NCBI GenBank assembly: GCA_900230115.1
Contig: LT907983.1
Span: 3,177,001 to 3,241,000 of the forward strand
Length of the DNA: 64,000 bases
Origin: Spirosomataceae bacterium TFI 002
Lineage (GTDB): Bacteria > Bacteroidota > Bacteroidia > Cytophagales > Spirosomataceae
Reading direction: 5' to 3'
The notes below the pieces were generated by a model. That model did no database searches. It saw nothing but the letters and a program-made list of their open reading frames with translations, and had not been told where the DNA came from. Below are positions 45,146 to 52,270 of the stretch, piece after piece; position 1 is the stretch's first letter, and each line of letters opens with the position of its first letter. The position numbers and the translations under genes were made by a program.

Positions 45146-46132
45146 ATGACTGCCGAAGAATTAAAAAAAACCGAACCCCTACTTATTGAAGACCCAAACA
45201 GATTTGTAATCTTCCCTATTCAGCATGACGATATATGGGCTTATTATAAAAACGCAGAGGCATCGTTTTGGACAGCTGAAGAATTGGATTTGTCTCAAGA
45301 CCTTATTGATTGGGCTGGCTTAAATGATGGTGAAAGGCATTTTATATCTCATGTGTTAGCGTTTTTCGCTGCATCAGATGGTATAGTGAATGAGAATCTT
45401 GCTGTTGACTTTCTCAGTAATGTACAATATGCAGAAGCTAAATGCTTTTATGGTTTTCAAATTGCAATTGAAAATATCCATGCAGAAGTGTATTCATTAT
45501 TAATAGACACGTACATTAAAGAGCCTAATGAACGTGATAAATTGCTAAATGCAGTTGAGCACATTCCATGTGTAGCTAAAAAAGCCGAATGGGCAATGAG
45601 GTGGATTGATAATGGAAATTTTGTGGAGCGATTGATTGCGTTCGCTGCTGTGGAAGGAATTTTCTTTTCAGGTTCTTTTTGTTCTATATATTGGTTAAAG
45701 AAAAGAGGTTTGATGCCAGGTCTAGCTTTTTCTAATGAACTAATTTCAAGAGACGAAGGCCTACACAGAGATTTTGCATGTATGTTGTATACAAGCCACA
45801 TCAAAAACAAATTGCCTGAAGATCAATTATATAAGATTATAACTGACGCTGTGGAGATTGAGAAGGAATTCGTAACAGACTCTTTACCTGTTTCACTTAT
45901 AGGAATGAATGCTGAATTGATGTGTCAGTACATTGAGTTTGTAGCGGATCACCTTTTAGAATCATTAGAATTGAAAAAGGTATATAATGCAACCAACCCA
46001 TTCGATTTCATGGATATGATTTCACTTCAAGGAAAAACTAACTTCTTTGAGAAAAGAGTAGGGGAGTATCAAAAAGCTGGAGTTAATTCTGACAGAGATA
46101 AAATGTCCTTTACATTGGACGAAGACTTTTAA
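45146..46132 (+). CDS. nrdB: Ribonucleotide reductase class I, small (beta) subunit
   Basis: A 328-aa R2 subunit carrying the diiron-tyrosyl cofactor that starts dNTP synthesis. Ligands are visible in [12 protein letters not shown], Glu109 and His112 of IENIHAEVY, the Glu of EGIFFSG and ISRDEGLH. Tyr116, four residues after His112, is the radical tyrosine. The sequence is of the eukaryote-like type. The large-subunit gene is not in this window, so nrdA is either elsewhere or beyond the edges. It is followed by a terminator. Confidence 0.95.
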   Translation: MTAEELKKTEPLLIEDPNRFVIFPIQHDDIWAYYKNAEASFWTAEELDLSQDLIDWAGLNDGERHFISHVLAFFAASDGIVNENLAVDFLSNVQYAEAKCFYGFQIAIENIHAEVYSLLIDTYIKEPNERDKLLNAVEHIPCVAKKAEWAMRWIDNGNFVERLIAFAAVEGIFFSGSFCSIYWLKKRGLMPGLAFSNELISRDEGLHRDFACMLYTSHIKNKLPEDQLYKIITDAVEIEKEFVTDSLPVSLIGMNAELMCQYIEFVADHLLESLELKKVYNATNPFDFMDMISLQGKTNFFEKRVGEYQKAGVNSDRDKMSFTLDEDF

Positions 46133-46156
46133 TACAGTTTATATAAGGATCGATAA

Positions 46157-46187
46157 AAAGGGAGGTGATTGTATCACCTCTTTTTTT
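46157..46187. terminator. Bidirectional terminator between nrdB and udk
   Basis: Stem GAGGTGA / TCACCTC (46162-46180) with a 5-nt loop, T7 on the right and A-run on the left, serving nrdB on the plus strand and udk on the minus strand. The last T-tract bases touch the udk stop codon. Confidence 0.85.
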
Positions 46188-46824
46188 ACGCCTTTAGTTT
46201 AGATTCTATATAGACTGACATTATTTCCAAAGCATTTTTAAAGTGCTTGTGATTATTTACAATAATGTCCGCTTTGTGCTTGGTAGGGTTTATGTATTTG
46301 TCAAAAGTGGGGGCAACATGTTTTTCCCAGCGATATAAAACGTCTTCGAGGTCAGAGCCACGCTCGTTTTTATCTCTATCTATGCGACGCTTCAGTTTAA
46401 TATGCTCTTTTGCATCCACAAAAATTTTGAGATCAAGAAGTTTTGAAACTTTCTTTTTGTAGAAAACAAAAAGCCCTTCTACAACAATTATTTTACTTGG
46501 TTTGTGAGTTAGCATTACCTCAGGAAGGTCTTTTCTGCTTTCACTATTGTCAAACTGATACTCTTTATGAATAACTGTTTTGCCATCAATAAGAGCCTGA
46601 ATATGCTCCGAGTATAATTGAAAGTCAATGCACTCAGGTAGGTCAAAGTTGTAGTAGCCATTTTTATCTACAGGCATTTCTGACCTATCTTTATAATAAT
46701 TGTCTTGGGAAATAAGAGTTATTTCTTCCTCCGAAAACTTATTCAAAAGGCTTTTTAAAAAAAGCGTTTTTCCGGATGCCGAACCTCCGGTTATTCCAAT
46801 AACAAATGGTTTTTCTGTGCCCAA
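46186..46824 (-). CDS. udk: Uridine kinase
   Basis: A 212-aa P-loop kinase. Walker A GGSASGKT at residues 13-20; SQDNYYKD, FDLPECIDF and KIIVVEGLFVFY are typical of uridine/cytidine kinases, as is the lid region RRIDRDKNERGSDLEDVLYRWEKHV. It phosphorylates uridine and cytidine in pyrimidine salvage. Its own promoter may lie at 46906-46913 (TAATTTTG on the minus strand), but no -33 box is clear. Confidence 0.92.
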   Translation of the reverse strand: MGTEKPFVIGITGGSASGKTLFLKSLLNKFSEEEITLISQDNYYKDRSEMPVDKNGYYNFDLPECIDFQLYSEHIQALIDGKTVIHKEYQFDNSESRKDLPEVMLTHKPSKIIVVEGLFVFYKKKVSKLLDLKIFVDAKEHIKLKRRIDRDKNERGSDLEDVLYRWEKHVAPTFDKYINPTKHKADIIVNNHKHFKNALEIMSVYIESKLKA

Positions 46825-47023
46825 GTTGATGTTTTTATTTTTCGAAGAAGAGTAGTTTCTTTTAAATACTTACGATTCAGTAAACTACCTGTTAGTTAGA
46901 AATTGCAAAATTAGCACTTGTGCTATTTATTCCTAGCTAACCTTTAAATGATTAAGGGTAAAAGCACTTATTTGGAATCAAAAAGTATTGTGAAGGTGTT
47001 ATTCAAACAAATAATTTATAAAA

Positions 47024-47842
47024 GTGGATAAAACTGTTTCGGTAATTGGTTGTGGTTGGTTAGGGTTGCCTTTGGCTACAAGACTATTAGAGATAGGATA
47101 TAATGTAGCTGGAAGTACCACCAATAGTAATAAACTCGACGACTTAACTAGTTTGGGGATAAAAGCTTATTTGCTGAATTTGCCGGCTGATGAAGGCTTA
47201 GCTATTAATGATTTGTTTAATAGTGAAACTCTTTTTTTTAATATACCGCCTGGTTTAAAGAGAGGAGAACCTTCAGATTATTGGGAAAAAGTGAATAGCT
47301 TTCTTGACCTATTGGAAAATTCAGAATTTAAAAAACTGATTCATATATCGACCACTTCACTCTATCCTAATGTGGGAGGACTTTATATTGAAAAAGACGC
47401 AGACAAAACTAATATTCACTTTTTGGTTGAGCAAAAACTAGCTGAATTATGTCATGCAAAGAATAAGCAATTCATAAGTGCAAGGTGCGGCGGCCTAATG
47501 GGATATGACAGATTTCCGTGTAAGTATTATAACGCCGATAGTGAGGTTAGCAATGGAGAGAGCGGTGTAAACTATATTCATCGAGATGATTTAGTAGAAA
47601 TACTCACAAAATTTATCACAAATGAGAGCATTAATGGAGCAATCAATCTCTGTGCTCCAATGCACCCTAGTAGAAAAGAAGTGATCATAAAGTGTGCTAC
47701 AAAGGCCAAAAGAGATATTCCTCATTTTGAACCCGATGTAAAAAGAGGGAAGATTATTTCAACAGGTCTTTTGCAAAAGGAACTTGTTTATAATTTTAAA
47801 TATCCAGACCCACTAGCTTTCTATTACGATTTTATGACATAG
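47024..47842 (+). CDS. NAD(P)-binding Rossmann protein, atypical SDR/epimerase-like
   Basis: A 272-aa protein with GTG start. The N-terminal GCGWLGLPLA (9-18) is a nucleotide-binding turn, with a Ser-Thr-Thr-Asn after the second strand favouring NADP. ISTTSLYPNVGG resembles the catalytic region of atypical extended SDRs (YeeZ-like). The usual Tyr-x-x-x-Lys is not clear, so activity is uncertain. The 3' end overlaps the convergent MerC-like gene by 11 bp. Confidence 0.75.
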   Translation: MDKTVSVIGCGWLGLPLATRLLEIGYNVAGSTTNSNKLDDLTSLGIKAYLLNLPADEGLAINDLFNSETLFFNIPPGLKRGEPSDYWEKVNSFLDLLENSEFKKLIHISTTSLYPNVGGLYIEKDADKTNIHFLVEQKLAELCHAKNKQFISARCGGLMGYDRFPCKYYNADSEVSNGESGVNYIHRDDLVEILTKFITNESINGAINLCAPMHPSRKEVIIKCATKAKRDIPHFEPDVKRGKIISTGLLQKELVYNFKYPDPLAFYYDFMT

Positions 47843-48224
47843 CTGTCGGGCAAGATTTCTTTTGAGCTTTCCAGTTGATGTAGTAGGCCGATGCCATAGA
47901 TAAGCCACCAAAAGACATTAAGGGTATCTCCCATCTATCATGGAAAAGAACTAATCCTGCAAAACTAGAACCTACTGAAAGCATCAATAGAATTAAAGGC
48001 CAAAAATTACCGTGTTGTTGTAGGTTGGATATAAAAACGTATATAGCTAGTGCAGCTGATATTACCAAAATATAGGCTTCTGCTTTGTGGCTAAGAAAAG
48101 ATCCTAACAATGGAGCAAAGGCAATTATGAATGGCATAGCTAAACAGTGAATTGCACATAGCATGGATAGGCTAAAACCCAGTGAACTTAAAAATTGAAA
48201 ACTCTTGATTCTTATTTGTCTCAT
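47832..48224 (-). CDS. MerC-domain membrane protein
   Basis: A 130-aa protein with four membrane helices. LSMLCAIHCLAMPF carries the Cys-x-x-x-Cys-like pattern of MerC proteins in the first helix. A short Cys-containing tail (KSCPTAMS) follows the last helix. MerC proteins are named for mercury uptake, but many chromosomal Bacteroidota copies lie outside mer operons, as here (no merA or merR nearby). The metal, if any, is unknown. Confidence 0.8.
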   Translation of the reverse strand: MRQIRIKSFQFLSSLGFSLSMLCAIHCLAMPFIIAFAPLLGSFLSHKAEAYILVISAALAIYVFISNLQQHGNFWPLILLMLSVGSSFAGLVLFHDRWEIPLMSFGGLSMASAYYINWKAQKKSCPTAMS

Positions 48225-48354
48225 ACCTTGGAATAAAACGAATACAAATATAAGGCTAAATGCAACAGTATTGCAAAAAGAAACAAGAAAGGATTAATTA
48301 TTAGCCTAAATCTTAGAATAGTACAATGTTTGGGCTCTATAATCTTTTTATTAG

Positions 48355-48366
48355 TATGCTTGCATA
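48355..48366 (+). promoter_or_regulatory. Operator site 1, TATGCTTGCATA, over the -33 box
   Basis: Inverted repeat TATGC-TT-GCATA; flanking TTAG on the left extends the resemblance to the 18-bp palindrome at 35853. The central TTG is also the -33 box of the promoter. Confidence 0.6.
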
Positions 48367-48390
48367 ACATTGCGAAAGGTTTTAGATTTG
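48359..48390 (+). promoter_or_regulatory. Promoter of the fadN-like/thiolase operon
   Basis: CTTG (48359-48362), a 20-nt spacer and TAGATTTG (48383-48390), a full TAnnTTTG match. Transcription should start near 48396-48398, at the edge of operator site 2. Confidence 0.55.
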
Positions 48391-48398
48391 TAAAACGG

Positions 48399-48410
48399 TA
48401 TGCTTGCATA
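48399..48410 (+). promoter_or_regulatory. Operator site 2, TATGCTTGCATA, at the transcription start
   Basis: An identical 12-mer 44 bp downstream of site 1 (about four helical turns). On its right it continues CTAATTA, matching the outer half of the 18-bp palindrome. Bound protein here would block promoter clearance. Confidence 0.6.
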
Positions 48411-48553
48411 CTAATTAAGGTGTCATTCTATACGATATTGCTCGAGTTTGTGTTATGTAATTTGTATATTAGTAGTGTCATTTTTAACATCCTTTTCTTC
48501 GGACAGGGGTGATATATATTACTTGATTTGATCATCATTTTTTAAAACTTCAC

Positions 48554-50962
48554 ATGAATAGAAAAATTAATAAAGTTGCTGTACTTGGAGCTGGAATTAT
48601 GGGTAGTAGAATTGCCTTGCATTTTGCCAACATTGGCTGTAGGGTTGTATTGCTAGATATGGTTCCTCGTGAACTGACAGACGCTGAAAAGGCAAAAGGC
48701 TTGGATCTGAATTCTCCTTATGTAAGAAACAGAATCGTTACTGAGCTTTTTACTGTTGCTTGCAAAGCTTCTCCCGCTCCAGTATATGATAAGAAAGCAA
48801 TAAGCAATGTTACACTCGGAAACTTTGACGATGACATGGTGAAAGTTGCTGATGTGGATTGGATCATTGAAGTGGTAGTAGAGCGATTAGATATTAAAAA
48901 AATCATATACGATAAAGTAGAGCAGCATCGTAAGGCTGGGACTTTGGTTTCATCCAATACTTCAGGTATTCCAATCCATTTAATGGCAGAAGGAAGGTCA
49001 GAAGACTTTCAGAAGCACTTTTGTGGAACGCACTTTTTTAACCCACCACGCTATTTAAGGTTATTGGAGATTATTCCAACTGCCAAAACAGATAAATCGG
49101 TCATTGACTTCATGATGAGCTACGGAGATCTGTTCCTAGGAAAGCAAACCGTATTATGCAAAGATACGCCAGCTTTTATTGCTAATAGACTTGGTATATA
49201 TGCAATGGTACAAACCATTCGCGTTGCTGAAGAAATGGGACTAACTGTTGAGGAGGTTGATAAGTTAACCGGTCCAGTAGTAGGAAGGCCAAAATCTGGG
49301 ACTTTCCGTTTGTCAGATGTGGTAGGATTGGATACAACAGTAAACGTATGCAACAACCTGAAGGCTACTTTAAAAAATGATGAATCTGTAGATGCATTTG
49401 AGCTCCCTACCATCATGGCCAAGTTGATGGAAAATAAATGGCTCGGTGATAAAACGGGTCAAGGTTTTTATAAAAAATCTAAAGATGAGAAAGGTAACAG
49501 ATTGATTCTTGCTTTGGATTTTAAGACATTGGAATACAAGCCTACGGAAAAGGTGAAATTTGAAACATTAAATGCTACTAAGAGCATTGACAATGTAAAG
49601 GACCGATTCTCTGTCTTGATGAATGGAAAGGATAATGCTGGAGAGTTTTATAGAAGAACACTCACAGATGGATTCAAGTATGCTTCTTTCCGAATTCCCG
49701 AAATTGCAGACGAGTTATATAGAATAGACGATGCTATCAAAGCTGGTTTTGGCTGGCAAGTTGGTTTATTCGAAACTGCAGATGCAGTTGGAGTAAAAGA
49801 ATTTGTAAAAATAGCAGAGGAAGTAGGTAATAAGCCTGCTCAATGGGTTTATGACATGTTGGCTTCTGGAAATGAAAGTTTCTACAAAATTGAAAACGGT
49901 AAGAAACTGTTTTATAACCTAAGTACGAAGTCTTATACAGTAATTCCAGGAACAGAGTCATTCATTATTCTTGATAATATTCGTGGAACAAAAGAGATTT
50001 GGAAAAATGCTGGATGTAGCATTTTCGATATTGGAGATGGAATTGCTCTTGTAGAGTTTAGGTCCAAAATGAACACATTTGGACAAGAAGTAATGGAAGG
50101 TCTCAATAAAGGCTATCAAATTACTGAAAAGGACTTTAGAGGTTTAGTCGTAGGAAATGACAGCCAAGAGGCTTTCTCTGCGGGGGCAAATCTTGCAATG
50201 CTGTTTATGTATGCTATTGAACAAGAGTTTGATGAAGTAGATATGATGATTGCACATTTTCAGCAAACAATGATGAAAGCGAGATATTCTCCCTTCCCAG
50301 TAGTGACAGCAGCACACTCGCTAGCTCTTGGTGGAGGAACAGAGTTAAATCTACATGCTGATAAGGTTGTGGCAGCGGCTGAGACTTACATGGGACTTGT
50401 AGAAGTGGGTGTAGGTCTAATTCCTGCAGGTGGTGGAACTAAGGAGTTAGCGTTGCGTTGCTCTGATCTATATCAACCCGGTGATGCCGAGTTGAATATT
50501 TTGCAAAGTGCATTTATGAACATTGCTCAAGCAAAGGTTTCTAGCTCAGCTCAAGAGGCAATGGAAATGAATTATTTGATCAAAGGAAGAGATCAAATTG
50601 TATTAAATAGATCAAGATTAATAGCCGAAGCGAAGCAGGCAGCTATTGAATTGGCTGAAAATGGATATACACAGCCATCGCCTAGGAACGACATCAAAGT
50701 GCAAGGAAAAACAGGTATTGCTTTGTTCAAAGCAGGTATCAAATCAATGAGAATGGCCAATTACATTTCAGACCATGACGCACTCATTGCAGATAAGCTA
50801 GCCTATGTGATTTCAGGTGGAGATTTGAGTTATCCTCAAATGGTTTCCGAAGATTACTTATTGGATCTTGAAAGAGAAGCATTCTTGTCATTGTGTGGTG
50901 AAAGAAAAACACTTGAGCGTATGCAAGGATTATTGACTGGTGGAAAACCACCAAGAAATTAA
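48554..50962 (+). CDS. fadN: 3-hydroxyacyl-CoA dehydrogenase / enoyl-CoA hydratase fusion (FadN-like)
   Basis: An 802-aa bifunctional beta-oxidation enzyme. The dehydrogenase part comes first (GAGIMGSRIALHFANIG at about 11, NTSGIPIH, HFFNPPRYL, KDTPAFIANRLG). The enoyl-CoA hydratase part lies in the C-terminal third (AAHSLALGGGTELNLHAD oxyanion loop, then GLVEVGVGLIPAGGG with the catalytic Glu). This order is the reverse of E. coli FadB/FadJ and the same as Bacillus FadN. It is followed 47 bp later by a thiolase, as in fadNA. It is likely repressed through the two operator sites. Confidence 0.92.
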   Translation: MNRKINKVAVLGAGIMGSRIALHFANIGCRVVLLDMVPRELTDAEKAKGLDLNSPYVRNRIVTELFTVACKASPAPVYDKKAISNVTLGNFDDDMVKVADVDWIIEVVVERLDIKKIIYDKVEQHRKAGTLVSSNTSGIPIHLMAEGRSEDFQKHFCGTHFFNPPRYLRLLEIIPTAKTDKSVIDFMMSYGDLFLGKQTVLCKDTPAFIANRLGIYAMVQTIRVAEEMGLTVEEVDKLTGPVVGRPKSGTFRLSDVVGLDTTVNVCNNLKATLKNDESVDAFELPTIMAKLMENKWLGDKTGQGFYKKSKDEKGNRLILALDFKTLEYKPTEKVKFETLNATKSIDNVKDRFSVLMNGKDNAGEFYRRTLTDGFKYASFRIPEIADELYRIDDAIKAGFGWQVGLFETADAVGVKEFVKIAEEVGNKPAQWVYDMLASGNESFYKIENGKKLFYNLSTKSYTVIPGTESFIILDNIRGTKEIWKNAGCSIFDIGDGIALVEFRSKMNTFGQEVMEGLNKGYQITEKDFRGLVVGNDSQEAFSAGANLAMLFMYAIEQEFDEVDMMIAHFQQTMMKARYSPFPVVTAAHSLALGGGTELNLHADKVVAAAETYMGLVEVGVGLIPAGGGTKELALRCSDLYQPGDAELNILQSAFMNIAQAKVSSSAQEAMEMNYLIKGRDQIVLNRSRLIAEAKQAAIELAENGYTQPSPRNDIKVQGKTGIALFKAGIKSMRMANYISDHDALIADKLAYVISGGDLSYPQMVSEDYLLDLEREAFLSLCGERKTLERMQGLLTGGKPPRN

Positions 50963-51009
50963 TTGAAGTCTCAAGAATCACTTTTTTCAAAACATTAAAA
51001 ATTAATAAA

Positions 51010-52188
51010 ATGAACGCATATATTATAGATGGATACAGAACAGCAGTAGGTAAAGCTCCAAAAGGAGTGTTTAGGTTCACAAGACCAGACGACCTCGCTG
51101 CTGAAAATATAAAGTACTTAATGTCAAAAGTGCCTGCTCTTGACCCGTCAAGAGTTGATGATGTAATTGTAGGAAATGCAGTACCTGAAGCAGAGCAAGG
51201 AATGCAAATGGCGAGATATATTTCGCTTTTGGCTTTAGGTAAAGTAGTGCCAGGTGTTACCATAAATAGATATTGTGGATCAGGTATTGAGGCAATTGCA
51301 ATGGCTTCAGCGAAGATTAATGCTGGAATGGCCGATTGTATTATTGCTGGTGGTACTGAGTCAATGTCCATGGTTCCAACCACGGGTTTTAAAACTGCAT
51401 TGAATTATGACATTGCCTCTAATAATCCTGACTACTACGTAGGAATGGGTTTAACAGCGGAGGAAGTTGCTAAAAAGTATAAAATTTCTCGTGAGGCTCA
51501 AGATGAGTTTTCTTATGGTTCACATATGAAAGCTTTGTCTGCTCAAGCAGAAGGTAAATTCGATAGCCAAATTGTGCCTATTACCGTAAAAGAGACTTAT
51601 TTTGATCAAAACTCAGGTAAAAAGAAAACCAAAGAGTATGTGGTGAGTAAAGACGAAGGACCAAGGGCAGGAACTAGTATCGAAGCTCTTTCTAAGCTAA
51701 GAGCTGTTTTCTCGGCAGGTGGATCTGTAACAGCTGGTAATAGTTCTCAAACTTCTGATGGGTCGGCATTTGTTATCGTGATGTCAGAGAAGATGATGAA
51801 AGAATTGAATCTAGAGCCAGTAGCAAGAATGATGTCATATGCAGTGGCAGGTTGTGAGCCTAAACTAATGGGAATAGGGCCAGTTTTTGCTGCACCTAAA
51901 GCACTCGCTCAAGCGGGCTTGTCGCTTAATCAAATAGATCAAATTGAATTGAACGAAGCATTTGCTGCTCAGGCATTAGCTGTTGTTCAAGAGTTAGGTA
52001 TTGATCCTGGTAAGTTAAATCCCAATGGTGGAGCAATTGCCCTTGGACACGCTCTAGGAAGTACAGGAGCAAGGTTGTCAATCCAATTATTCAATGAGAT
52101 GCGACTCCGCAAGCAGAAGTACGGAATGGTAACTGCCTGTGTAGGTGGTGGACAAGGAGTTGCTGGTATTTATGAGTTTTTGAATTAA
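51010..52188 (+). CDS. fadA: Acetyl-CoA C-acyltransferase (thiolase)
   Basis: A 392-aa thiolase of normal length. The nucleophile is the Cys in INRYCGSGIEAI; NGGAIALGHALGSTGAR holds the His, and CVGGGQGVAGIYE the second Cys. It cleaves 3-ketoacyl-CoA to acetyl-CoA and a shortened acyl-CoA. It is the second gene of the beta-oxidation operon; an acyl-CoA dehydrogenase is not next to it, unlike fadNAE. A bidirectional terminator follows. Confidence 0.93.
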   Translation: MNAYIIDGYRTAVGKAPKGVFRFTRPDDLAAENIKYLMSKVPALDPSRVDDVIVGNAVPEAEQGMQMARYISLLALGKVVPGVTINRYCGSGIEAIAMASAKINAGMADCIIAGGTESMSMVPTTGFKTALNYDIASNNPDYYVGMGLTAEEVAKKYKISREAQDEFSYGSHMKALSAQAEGKFDSQIVPITVKETYFDQNSGKKKTKEYVVSKDEGPRAGTSIEALSKLRAVFSAGGSVTAGNSSQTSDGSAFVIVMSEKMMKELNLEPVARMMSYAVAGCEPKLMGIGPVFAAPKALAQAGLSLNQIDQIELNEAFAAQALAVVQELGIDPGKLNPNGGAIALGHALGSTGARLSIQLFNEMRLRKQKYGMVTACVGGGQGVAGIYEFLN

Positions 52189-52218
52189 AAACTAAGTAAG
52201 CGATTGCTTGATATATAA

Positions 52219-52252
52219 AAAAAAGGTCGATGGTATTCCATCGACCTTTTTT
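52219..52252. terminator. Bidirectional terminator after fadA
   Basis: A perfect 15-bp stem (AAAAAAGGTCGATGG / CCATCGACCTTTTTT) with a 4-nt loop. A-run and T-run on either side serve both the thiolase and the convergent surface-protein gene. Confidence 0.94.
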
Positions 52253-52270
52253 AGTGTCTACTATTTAGTT

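Larger units (their letters stand above)
48225..48553 (+). other. 329-bp intergenic region upstream of the beta-oxidation operon
   Basis: Between divergent genes. No credible ORF. It contains a promoter (48359-48390) bracketed by two copies of the 12-bp palindrome-like site, leaving a leader of about 155 nt before the fadN-like ATG. Confidence 0.7.

Noticed and set aside
47832-48224. Mercury resistance locus
   Set aside because: Only a MerC-like protein is present; no merR, merA, merT or merP is nearby, so no resistance claim is made.
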